NCBI GenBank assembly: GCA_050250665.1
Contig: JBFWOF010000031.1
Coordinates: 1-64,000 of the forward strand
From: JADKFD01 sp050250665
GTDB taxonomy: Bacteria; Pseudomonadota; Gammaproteobacteria; Xanthomonadales; SZUA-5
Direction of reading: 5' to 3'
Length of the DNA stretch: 64,000 bases
Both the position numbers and the translations under genes were made by a program. This document shows positions 9,601 through 16,396 of this stretch, in pieces (within the stretch, counting starts at the first letter, position 1; each line of letters opens with the position of its first letter). A model generated the notes under the pieces. That model saw only the letters and a program-made list of their open reading frames with translations. It made no database searches and was not told the origin of the DNA.

Positions 9601-9826
9601 CCTCGGTCTTCCATAGACCACCGCCGGTGGTGCCCATGTAATAGGTGCGCGGGTCACCGACCACGCCGGTGCTGGCATTGGAGCGTCCGCCGCGGAAGGG
9701 GCCGATGGAGCGCCACAGTACCGGCTTGAAATAGTCGTTGAGGTCCTCCGCCGTCGGCGCGGTGTGCGCCGGCCCCAGGCCCATGCCCAGGCACAGCAGA
9801 AGGAACGCGAGGAATCGCTGAAACAT
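6671..9826 (-). CDS. Secreted VPS10/BNR-type beta-propeller protein
   Basis: A 1051-aa protein starting MFQRFLAFLLLCLGMGLG, a clear signal peptide ending near residue 23 (AHTAP). A GTG 21 bases upstream is an alternative start. From about residue 30 to 720 there are many BNR/sortilin-type strands with the Asp-box pattern S-x-D-x-G-x-T/S-W (STDAGRTW, SADGGATW, SIDGGQTW, TFDGGQSW). Two stacked seven-bladed propellers are typical for this family. The C-terminal third has a beta-sandwich-like segment and then a charged, probably coiled-coil helix near residues 930-980. The length is typical of bacterial members annotated as glycosyl hydrolase or sortilin-like, but no hydrolase catalytic pair can be assigned, so enzymatic activity is doubtful. 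It is divergent from the kinase/PLP fusion gene. Confidence 0.85.
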   Translation of the reverse strand: MFQRFLAFLLLCLGMGLGPAHTAPTAEDLNDYFKPVLWRSIGPFRGGRSNASTGVVGDPRTYYMGTTGGGLWKTEDMGLSWRNVSDGYFQTATIGAVAVAASDPNVIYVGTGEHAVRGVMTHSGDGVYRSTDAGRTWKRVGLEKTAHISRIVVHPDNPDLVYVAAQGALYGPSPERGVYKSADGGATWKQVLYVDERSGASELSMDASNPRILYAAMWEHGRLPWKIISGGPGSGLYKSTDSGESWEALSDGLPEEMGKLAIAVSPANPDRVYALIESDSNKDERGLYVSNNAGRHWSKVSGDARLVQRAWYYIEIFADPGNENTLYVLSAPALRSIDGGQTWEELSAPHGDFHDLWINPDDADNFIISNDGGASITFDGGQSWSTQNNMPTAQFYRINVDNQFPYRIYGGQQDNSSVSIASRELGSDGIGTSSWAPSAGGESAFLAFDPDAPRYVMGGSYQGAIDVLDTKAASGANIMAAPIQYLSMDARDMKYRYNWNAPIVWSRHEPDTWFHGAQFLLKSTDMGKTWAEISPDLTRNEQSKQGRPGGPYTNEAVGAENYGTLAYVVESPHEKGVIWTGSDDGLVHLTRDGGASWKNVTPSQLAECLVNAIEVSPFDPGTAYIATTRYKFNDHAPGLYKTSNYGASWTRIDHGIPADAFTRVVREDEVRRDLLYAGTERGVYLSWNGGKNWSPFQLNLPMTPITDLRVHQDNLIAATSGRSFWILDDLSLIRQYQAKRPAYLLYRPGDAVLANSSSELDDPDEEFAGANPFQGVNPANGIVIYYQLPDMAEDAEITLEIADAAGGIIRTLSSMEDPDAEEWDGGPGLDPVLPRDAGLNRFVWDMRYPTMAGVPDVYIEGSFYGHKAIPGQYRFTLKLGDQVWTTEASILANPLYTTDAAGYQAYHTLMSGMEAELSAMHERVNSLHDKQIQLEALLAKLPDEDRFAALRAEGEDLLKKLKAWDADMVQRRSKAYDDVENFPNKFTAKYLFLINHSESETPQVNPPTLEQRQLLEAQWATLKSRSDGLIDQEIPALNRKLWEAGIGAIWQ

Positions 9827-10051
9827 GCCGGGCACCAAGATCCACACCGAGTGCCGCGATCCTACACGGACGCTGTTTGCCCCAAGGGCAGTCGATGCCG
9901 CGGACGATGATGCCGCTACCGCTGTTTACAAGACTCTTGGCGGCACCCTGGCGCCACCGAATCGTACGCCGACGGAGCAGCGCTGCCATCGCTTGCACCA
10001 GCGTCCGAGAAATCGCCGATCATGGCTGTACGCCTGCCAGCGACTCACTCC

Positions 10052-12427
10052 ATGTCCGAATTCGACCAACCCCAGCCGCAATTCCTTGAGACCGACGTCC
10101 TCGATCTGTTACGACGCGACTATGGCCTGAGCGCCGTGCTGACCCCGCTGGTCAGCGAGCGTGATCAGAATTTCCGGGTTGATGCGGGCGGGCGCAGCCA
10201 TGTGCTGAAGATCTCCAATCAATCCGAAGATCCAGCCCTTCTGGATCTGCAGAACGCCGCGCTGGCGCATCTGCAGCGGGTGGATCCGATGCTGGCGGTG
10301 CCGCGTGTTCTGCCGGCACTGAACGGCAGCGCCCTGGTGAGCTGGTCGGGTGCCAACGGCGTGCACTCGGTGCGCCTGCTCAGCTATCTGCCGGGGCGGC
10401 TGTATTCGACGGCCAGCCGATCCAGCGCCACGCTGGCCAGTCTCGGCGGTTTCATGGGCCGGCTGTCGCGGGCGCTGAAGGGCTTTGGACATCCTGCGGC
10501 GCATCGCCCCGACTTTCTCTGGAATCTGGACACGGTGGTGAAGTTGAAACCGTGGCTGGCCGATATTGTCGATGACGGAAATCGCGCCGTTGCGACCCGA
10601 CTGCTGGCCCGCTACGAATCCCGTACCGCTCCGAGCCTGCCGTGCCTGCGCGCCGCGGTGCTGCATCAGGATGCCAACGACAACAATCTGCTGGTCGACG
10701 ATCAGGATCAGGTCTGCGGGCTGATCGATTTTGGTGACATGTGCTTCGGCCGCCAGATCAACGAACTGGCGATCACGCTGGCTTATGCGCTGCTCGATCA
10801 GGTCGACCTGCAGGCCGCGGCGTGCCCCCTGATCGTCGCCTATGCCGCCCGGTTTCCGCTGGAAGTGGAGGAGGCCGATGCCCTGTTTGATCTGGTGGCG
10901 ATGCGTCTGGTCGCCAGTGTCTGCATCTCCTCCCGGCGCAGTCGGGAGTTTCCCGACAACGACTATCTGACCATCTCGCAGGCACCGGCCTTGCGTCTGC
11001 TGGCTCGACTGGATGGATGCGACCCGGAGCAGTTGGCGGCTTTTGTCCGCAGCGCGGCGGGGCTGGATGTGCAAGCGATAGATACCGCCGCGACCGGACT
11101 GCCAGCGCCCGAGCATCTGCCGGTGGATGCGCAGTCCATTGAGACCCTGCGCCAGCGCCGCGCCCGCGTGCTCGGGCCTTCGCTGTCGCTGAGCTACCGC
11201 AATCCGCTGAAGATCGTGCGCGGCCGCGGCGCCTATCTCTACGACCACCACGGTCGCGCCTATGTCGACGGCGTCAACAACATCTGCCACGTCGGCCACT
11301 GCCATCCCCATGTGGTGCAGGCGCAGGCGCGGCAGGCCGCGCTGCTGAACACCAACACCCGCTATCTGCACGACACCCTGATTGACTACGCCGAACGCCT
11401 GGGCGCGAAATTTCCGCAGCCGCTGTCGGTGGTCTACATGATGTGCTCGGGCACCGAGGCCAACGAACTGGCTCTGCGCATCGCCCGTACCGTCACCGGT
11501 CGTCGCCACGTGCTGACACTGGACTGGGGCTATCACGGCAACAGCGGCGGGCTGATCGATGTCAGCCCCTACAAGTTCAATCGCAAGGGCGGGCGCGGCA
11601 AGCCCGAGCAGGTCGAGATCGCCCTGCTGCCCGATCCCTATCGCGGACCGTACAAGGGTTATGGCGTCGACAGCACGGCGGCCTATGTGCAGTCAGTGAC
11701 CGAGAAACTGGCGCTGATCCGCAGCAACACCGGTGCTGGTCCGGCGGCTTTCATTGCCGAAGCGATTTCCGGTTGCGGCGGGCAGATCATGTATCCGCAA
11801 GGCTACCTCGGCGCCGCCGCCCGCGAGGTGCGCGCGGCGGGTGGCCTGGTCATCGTCGACGAAGTCCAGACCGGTTTTGGCCGGGTCGGCAGCCACTGGT
11901 GGGCGCATCAGTTGCAGGACGTCGTTCCCGATATCGTCACCCTGGGCAAACCCATCGGCAATGGCCACCCGATGGCGGCCGTGATCACCACGCCGGAGAT
12001 CGCCAGCGCCTTTGCCAACGGCATGGAATTCTTCTCCTCCTTCGGCGGCAATCCGGTGTCCACGGCTATCGGCATGGCGGTGCTGGACGTCATCGAGAAC
12101 GAACAGCTGCTCGAGCACGCGCAAAGCACCGGGGCCTATCTCAAGGCCGGTCTGGAAGCCCTGGCCGGACGCTTTGACCTGATCGGCGACGTCCGCGGCA
12201 CCGGCCTGTTTCTGGGCGTGGAGCTGGTGCGCGACCGCAGCACGCTGGAACCGGCAACGGCCGAGGCCGCCGATCTGATCAACCACGCCCGCGAGCAGGG
12301 CGTGCTGCTGTCCACCGACGGCCCCTGGGACAACGTCATCAAGATCAAGCCGCCGATGGTGTTCGGGAAGACCGAAGCGGATCTGATGCTGGAGGCTCTG
12401 GAGAGCGGGTTGACGGCTATGGCCTAG
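10052..12427 (+). CDS. Fused APH-family kinase and class III PLP enzyme (phospho-lyase-like)
   Basis: A 791-aa two-enzyme fusion. Residues 1-330 form an aminoglycoside-phosphotransferase-type small-molecule kinase: catalytic loop HQDANDNN at 205-212 and metal-binding IDFGD at 225-229. Residues 370-790 form a class III aminotransferase fold: GTEANELALR at 467-476, an aspartate in VDEVQTGFG near 603, and the PLP lysine in TLGKPIGNGHP at Lys633. In animals, hydroxylysine kinase (APH family) and 5-phosphohydroxylysine phospho-lyase, and also ethanolamine-phosphate phospho-lyase, belong to these same two families. I therefore infer phosphorylation of a hydroxy-amine followed by elimination of phosphate and ammonia; the substrate is not known. 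Some bacterial homologues carry a peptidase domain in the middle; this one lacks it. Start chosen at MSEFDQPQPQF; an in-frame ATG exists at 10022. Confidence 0.85.
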   Translation: MSEFDQPQPQFLETDVLDLLRRDYGLSAVLTPLVSERDQNFRVDAGGRSHVLKISNQSEDPALLDLQNAALAHLQRVDPMLAVPRVLPALNGSALVSWSGANGVHSVRLLSYLPGRLYSTASRSSATLASLGGFMGRLSRALKGFGHPAAHRPDFLWNLDTVVKLKPWLADIVDDGNRAVATRLLARYESRTAPSLPCLRAAVLHQDANDNNLLVDDQDQVCGLIDFGDMCFGRQINELAITLAYALLDQVDLQAAACPLIVAYAARFPLEVEEADALFDLVAMRLVASVCISSRRSREFPDNDYLTISQAPALRLLARLDGCDPEQLAAFVRSAAGLDVQAIDTAATGLPAPEHLPVDAQSIETLRQRRARVLGPSLSLSYRNPLKIVRGRGAYLYDHHGRAYVDGVNNICHVGHCHPHVVQAQARQAALLNTNTRYLHDTLIDYAERLGAKFPQPLSVVYMMCSGTEANELALRIARTVTGRRHVLTLDWGYHGNSGGLIDVSPYKFNRKGGRGKPEQVEIALLPDPYRGPYKGYGVDSTAAYVQSVTEKLALIRSNTGAGPAAFIAEAISGCGGQIMYPQGYLGAAAREVRAAGGLVIVDEVQTGFGRVGSHWWAHQLQDVVPDIVTLGKPIGNGHPMAAVITTPEIASAFANGMEFFSSFGGNPVSTAIGMAVLDVIENEQLLEHAQSTGAYLKAGLEALAGRFDLIGDVRGTGLFLGVELVRDRSTLEPATAEAADLINHAREQGVLLSTDGPWDNVIKIKPPMVFGKTEADLMLEALESGLTAMA

Positions 12428-12453
12428 CGCGGAGCCGCAGGCCGGCTGATCGT

Positions 12454-12530
12454 GGAGGGCGCCGCGCTGCGGCGCCGCTGTTGGGCTTCATGCAGATCAA
12501 GAGCGGCCGCGCAGGCGCGCGTCCCTCCTC
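12454..12530. repeat. Dispersed repeat A, copy 2
   Basis: A GC-rich element with the hairpin GGGCGCCGCGCTGCGGCGCC, the core AGATCAAGAGCGGCCGCG and the tail CGCGCGTCCCTCCTCAA. The same order of blocks occurs at 2647-2720 and 42862-42938. A diverged C-like piece follows at about 12547-12574. These elements fill the 243-bp gap between the fusion gene and the short-chain dehydrogenase. Confidence 0.75.
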
Positions 12531-12670
12531 AATGTTGCTTCGTGCTTGCCCGACACGACAGGCGGCTCGCATGGACGACGCTTCCCGATCTGCTTCTGAG
12601 TCATCATGAGCGAGGAGATCCACGGGCACATGGCCCGAGCGTTCTCGCCCCATCACCCGCCGGAGGCCTC

Positions 12671-13597
12671 ATGCGTTTCGATCTCGATGCTGTTCCAGAC
12701 CAGGCCGGTCGGCTGGCCATCGTCACCGGCGCCAATACCGGGCTCGGCTTTGAGACCACCCGTTATTTCGCGCTGAAAGGCATGCAGGTGGTCATGGCCT
12801 GCCGCAGCGAGGATCGCGCGCGAGCGGCCAAGGCCGAGATCGAGGCCGAGATACCGGGCGCCAGGCTCAGCGTGCTGCCGCTGGACCTGAGCGATCTGGC
12901 CTCGGTGCGCGCCTTTGCCACCCGCTTTCGCCAGCAGCACTCATCGCTGGACCTGCTGATCAACAACGCCGGCATCATGTGGACGCCCTATGCCCGATCC
13001 GTCGATGGTTTCGAGGGGCAGATGGCGGCCAACTACTTCGGCCACTTCCTGCTGACCTCGCTGCTGCTGGAGCTGATGCCCGATCAACCCGAGTCGCGCG
13101 TGGTCACGCTCAGCAGCATCGCCCACAAGCAGCCGCTGCGACGGATCCGCTTCGAGGACATCCACTGGGAGCAGGGCTACAACAAGTATCAGGCCTACGC
13201 CCAGACCAAGCTGGCCTGTCTGATGTTCGCCCGCGAGTTGCAGCAGCGACTGCAGGGCGCCGGCCGCCGCGTGCTGTCGCTGGCGGCGCATCCGGGCGTG
13301 TCCCAGACCGAACTGGTGCGCACGCTGAAACCCTGGCAGGTGCTGCTGATGCGCTACAGCATCGGCCCGCTGCTGTTTCACCCGCCGCGGCTGGCGGCAT
13401 TGCCGACGGTGATGGCGGCATTGCAGCCCGAGGCCCAAGGCGGCGACTACTTTGGCCCGCAAGGCTGGCGCGAGATGAAAGGCGCACCCGGCAAGGCCCA
13501 CGTATCCCGCTGCGCCCGCGACGAGGACGCAGCGAAGAAACTGTGGGAGCTGTCGGAGCGGCTGACCGGGGCAGACTACCGCCAGAAAGCATCCTGA
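12671..13597 (+). CDS. Short-chain dehydrogenase/reductase (WW-oxidoreductase/retinol-dehydrogenase-like)
   Basis: A 308-aa classical SDR. The start at 12671 follows GGAGG seven bases upstream; the frame is open further upstream but only through repeat sequence. The Rossmann cofactor motif TGANTGLG lies at residues 19-26, an aspartate-containing LDLSDL follows strand 3, NNAG is near 98-101, the catalytic Ser lies in VTLSSIAH, and the catalytic Tyr-Lys in YAQTK near 177-181. The arginine in ACRSEDRA after strand 2 favours NADP(H). The length and the C-terminal HPPRLAALPTVMAAL region resemble the retinol-dehydrogenase/protochlorophyllide-reductase-like subgroup. The substrate cannot be told. 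Genes on both sides are unrelated. Confidence 0.88.
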   Translation: MRFDLDAVPDQAGRLAIVTGANTGLGFETTRYFALKGMQVVMACRSEDRARAAKAEIEAEIPGARLSVLPLDLSDLASVRAFATRFRQQHSSLDLLINNAGIMWTPYARSVDGFEGQMAANYFGHFLLTSLLLELMPDQPESRVVTLSSIAHKQPLRRIRFEDIHWEQGYNKYQAYAQTKLACLMFARELQQRLQGAGRRVLSLAAHPGVSQTELVRTLKPWQVLLMRYSIGPLLFHPPRLAALPTVMAALQPEAQGGDYFGPQGWREMKGAPGKAHVSRCARDEDAAKKLWELSERLTGADYRQKAS

Positions 13598-13775
13598 AAC
13601 GGCAGCCAGGGCTCGCCGCAGGTCTGGCAGTCGCCGTGCTGGATAGGTTTCAGGTACAACGTGGCTCGCTGACGGCAAATGAACTCGAGCGGGACCAGCC
13701 TCGCGTCAATCGCGAATCATAGTCACCTGAGACAGCTTCAGTGGCGCAGCCCGTGCAACTGCTTCCACCATTGCG

Positions 13776-14552
13776 CTATTGCCAGGCCGTCCGAGTGCAC
13801 TCACGCAGGATCTCGTTGAGCTCTCTCGCGCCCAGAGTGGCGCTTGAACGTATCGAATCCTTCGCTGTTTCCGCGCGATCGAGTTCGGCAATCAGCCAGC
13901 GACGAGCGGGCTCATCCAGCGGAGTCTCGTCCCCCTCTCGGGATTCGGCCTTGGCCGTGGCCAGATCGCCGATCATGGAACGCTCCACATCGGACACCCA
14001 GTCGGCTGCTGTCAATCGACTGAACTCGGTGGGCGGCTGGCTGCCGGTCTGTTCAATCCAGCGACAGGCCAACAGTGGCCGCAACACGTAGAACACCTTC
14101 TTGAGGCGCACGGGATCGGCCGCAACATGGCTGTTGTAGACGCCGCGCGCCATGCTCAGATAATGGTGATAGCCCGCCTGCGCGCGAAATGCTGCGGAAA
14201 TCAGTGTGCGCAGCCTTTGTGCCAGGTCACCGCGCTCGGCATAGACGATGGGCGAGCCCAGCCATTCGTTCAGGGCCAGATTGCAGCGCAGGAACAGGTT
14301 CAGCGTCTTGCGCAGATCCCAGCCGGACAGGTCCAGGTCGCCGGGCAACATGGCTTCGATCACATCGCGCGGCTCATCAATGCGGATGTACCAATCGCGT
14401 CGGTGCACGTAGATGAAGCGCACATCGTAGTCGCTGTCGGGCGACGCAAAGCCCCAGGCTCGCGAGCCCGACTCGGCAGCGAACAGGATCCGGACATCCT
14501 GATCCCTCTCGATGTCTGCGATGGCTCTTTGTATGGCTTCGGCTACAGACAT
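13776..14552 (-). CDS. RlaP-like nucleotidyltransferase (second of a pair)
   Basis: A 258-aa protein of the DNA-polymerase-beta/MNT superfamily. The signature GSRAWGFASPDSDYDVR at residues 29-45 supplies the Gly-Ser and the two metal-binding aspartates (SDYD). The large helical C-terminal part with LRCNLALNEWLGSPIVY matches the family sometimes called RNA-ligase-associated polymerase beta (PF10127-like). Its ATG lies inside the 3' end of the preceding nucleotidyltransferase gene (10-nt overlap) and is preceded by GGGAG, so the two are translationally coupled. Known or predicted members are linked to RNA repair, but no RNA ligase or phosphatase gene lies in this window, so the substrate is unknown. 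Residues for catalysis look intact. Confidence 0.82.
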   Translation of the reverse strand: MSVAEAIQRAIADIERDQDVRILFAAESGSRAWGFASPDSDYDVRFIYVHRRDWYIRIDEPRDVIEAMLPGDLDLSGWDLRKTLNLFLRCNLALNEWLGSPIVYAERGDLAQRLRTLISAAFRAQAGYHHYLSMARGVYNSHVAADPVRLKKVFYVLRPLLACRWIEQTGSQPPTEFSRLTAADWVSDVERSMIGDLATAKAESREGDETPLDEPARRWLIAELDRAETAKDSIRSSATLGARELNEILRECTRTAWQ

Positions 14553-15640
14553 CGTTGCTCCCAGTTGTGAGTCAGTTCGCGCAACAGTGCATCGACGGAT
14601 GCCGCATTCGCGGCTTCAGGCAGAGCTGCATGATCACGCAGTGCCACGCAGCGGGACTTGATGTCCTGTGCCAGCTGCATCACCTCTGTGTAGCTCAGGC
14701 GCCCCGCGCGTACATCCAGCAGCAGTGATTGCTGTTCCCCCTCGAAACGGATGATGGGCTGACCGCACTGCAATATGGACTCGCCCGACAGCAACAGGCG
14801 GATCGTGTGCATCAGGTTCTTGGCATCGTAATCGAGCTCACCCGATTCCTGTTGTCGCCAGCGTGCTTCATTGCGCTCGGCGCGCCAGGTCCAGTAGTTG
14901 CGGTGGTCATCCATGGCCTGGCGCCAGGCGTGTTCGTTGTAGAGCAGGAGTCCCAAGAAGCTCGACGCTTCCTCCTCCAGACTTATCGATTCCAGCGCGA
15001 TGCTGTCGCCGCGAAACACGCCGCGCCCGGCAGCGCTGACCTGGTAGAGCCGGTACACGCCTTGTGCGTGTTCCAGTCGAGCCGCGTGGCAATGTTGCAG
15101 GTCAATGCCACTGCCCGACAGGGGCGTGGGTCGGCAGGGTGTGTCGGTGCGGCCAGCCAACGCCTCGCGCGTCAGCACATGGCAATAGTCCTCCTTGCGC
15201 GGCGGTGTTTCCGACTTGGGCTGGTTGATCCACTTGTTCTGACCCTTGGCTTTCTTGATCTGGCTGAAGGCATAGCCGACATGGGTGTCGGCGTATTGGC
15301 GGGTGATGAAGAGTGCGCGGTTTTCGCGCAACAGCTGCATTTCCGGCGTGTCGATCAGCACGCAGTCTTCCGGCATGTACAGCAGTTCGAGGATGTTGGG
15401 ATTTGCCGCCCCCAGGAGTTCCAGGGTGCGTCGGAGGCTGTAGTACACCGTGTTGTGGCGTTCGTCGGAAACTTGTGCGCTCGGTGGCGTCAGCGCCACA
15501 AATTCCGAGCCTGGCTGTGCGTATATGCCCCTGATGTCGGTGTCGCTGTCTGCGTTGGCTGTGCCGTAGGCGCGGCTACCCGACACACACTCGAAGAGGA
15601 TGCGTTCTCGATGCTGCGAGGTTAGTGCCTGCAAGTCCAT
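14543..15640 (-). CDS. RlaP-like nucleotidyltransferase (first of a pair)
   Basis: A 365-aa MNT-superfamily enzyme. SGSRAYGTANADSDTDIRGI at residues 20-39 carries the Gly-Ser and DxD metal site. The helical region with AANPNILELLYMPEDC near 77-92 is characteristic of the same PF10127-like family as the downstream gene. It is longer than its partner. Extra material near residues 150-210 contains a Cys/His cluster (DYCH, TPCRP, HCHAARLEH) that could bind metal; this is speculative. It overlaps the next gene by 10 nt and starts 53 bp after the stop of a phosphoribosyltransferase on the same strand, suggesting one transcript. The two proteins are similar enough in layout to be paralogues that may work together. 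Confidence 0.82.
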   Translation of the reverse strand: MDLQALTSQHRERILFECVSGSRAYGTANADSDTDIRGIYAQPGSEFVALTPPSAQVSDERHNTVYYSLRRTLELLGAANPNILELLYMPEDCVLIDTPEMQLLRENRALFITRQYADTHVGYAFSQIKKAKGQNKWINQPKSETPPRKEDYCHVLTREALAGRTDTPCRPTPLSGSGIDLQHCHAARLEHAQGVYRLYQVSAAGRGVFRGDSIALESISLEEEASSFLGLLLYNEHAWRQAMDDHRNYWTWRAERNEARWRQQESGELDYDAKNLMHTIRLLLSGESILQCGQPIIRFEGEQQSLLLDVRAGRLSYTEVMQLAQDIKSRCVALRDHAALPEAANAASVDALLRELTHNWEQRCL

Positions 15641-15693
15641 GGGTGCCTGCGATCAGTGAATCCGGCAGGCTAACCAAGTCGAGCGTGATCAGG

Positions 15694-16353
15694 CTAGCCC
15701 GACTTCCCCGAGATTGCGAATGGCGCCAGCATCGCCTTGACCTCCACATCCTCGACCGGGCGGAAGTCGATGTAGTACTGGCCGACGGCGCGGAAATCTT
15801 CGGGCGCGGCGAGGTAGACCAGATCGTGGGTGATCTCGCGCAGGCGCGAGAGGCAGTCCCGGGAGGCGATCGGCGTGGCGCAGATCAGGCGCTCGGGTTT
15901 CTGCGGCAGCAGCGATTCGATCGCTGCGATCATGGTGGCGCCGGTGGCGATGCCATCGTCGACCACCAGTACCAATCGACCGCGGACCTCGGGTGGCACT
16001 CGTCCCTGCACCCAGGCGACGCGCCGCTCGCGCATCAGGGCCAACTCACGCTCGGCCAGCGCATCGATCTGCGCGGCACTGATGTCCATATCCGCCGTGC
16101 TGTCGAAGACAAAGCGCCAGCCGTTCTCGGCCACGGCGCCGATAGCGAGTTCCGGGTTGGAAGGGGCACCGATCTTGCGGGCCTGGACCATGTCCAGATC
16201 TCCACCCAGTTCCCGGGCGACGATCTGGCCGATCGGAACTCCGCCCCGCGGCAGCGCCAGCACCAGCGGCCTATAGCCACGGTATTCGTCCAATGCCCTC
16301 GCCAGCAAGTGCGCGGCGGCAGTGCGGTCAGCAAAGGGCAGTCGGATGTTCAT
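15694..16353 (-). CDS. Phosphoribosyltransferase-fold protein
   Basis: A 219-aa type I PRTase fold. The PRPP-binding loop is LVVDDGIATGATM (near residues 129-141), and LALPRGGVPIG near residues 33-43 is typical of the predicted phosphoribosyltransferase group COG1926. That group usually lacks an assigned substrate and is often found near stress genes. The start at 16353 (MNIRLPFADR) is supported by the homologous N-terminus. The gene lies 43 bp after the hybrid histidine kinase and 53 bp before the nucleotidyltransferase pair, all on the minus strand, so co-transcription is likely. The combination of a PRTase with nucleotidyltransferases hints at nucleotide or RNA end metabolism, but that is inference. 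Confidence 0.85.
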   Translation of the reverse strand: MNIRLPFADRTAAAHLLARALDEYRGYRPLVLALPRGGVPIGQIVARELGGDLDMVQARKIGAPSNPELAIGAVAENGWRFVFDSTADMDISAAQIDALAERELALMRERRVAWVQGRVPPEVRGRLVLVVDDGIATGATMIAAIESLLPQKPERLICATPIASRDCLSRLREITHDLVYLAAPEDFRAVGQYYIDFRPVEDVEVKAMLAPFAISGKSG

Positions 16354-16396
16354 GGCTGCAGCGTAGCCGGCTCTGCGCGCGCGGTCTTGATGCAGG

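Noticed and set aside
13598..13775. Possible small gene between the SDR and nucleotidyltransferase genes
   Set aside because: No frame with start and ribosome site; both flanking genes end here.
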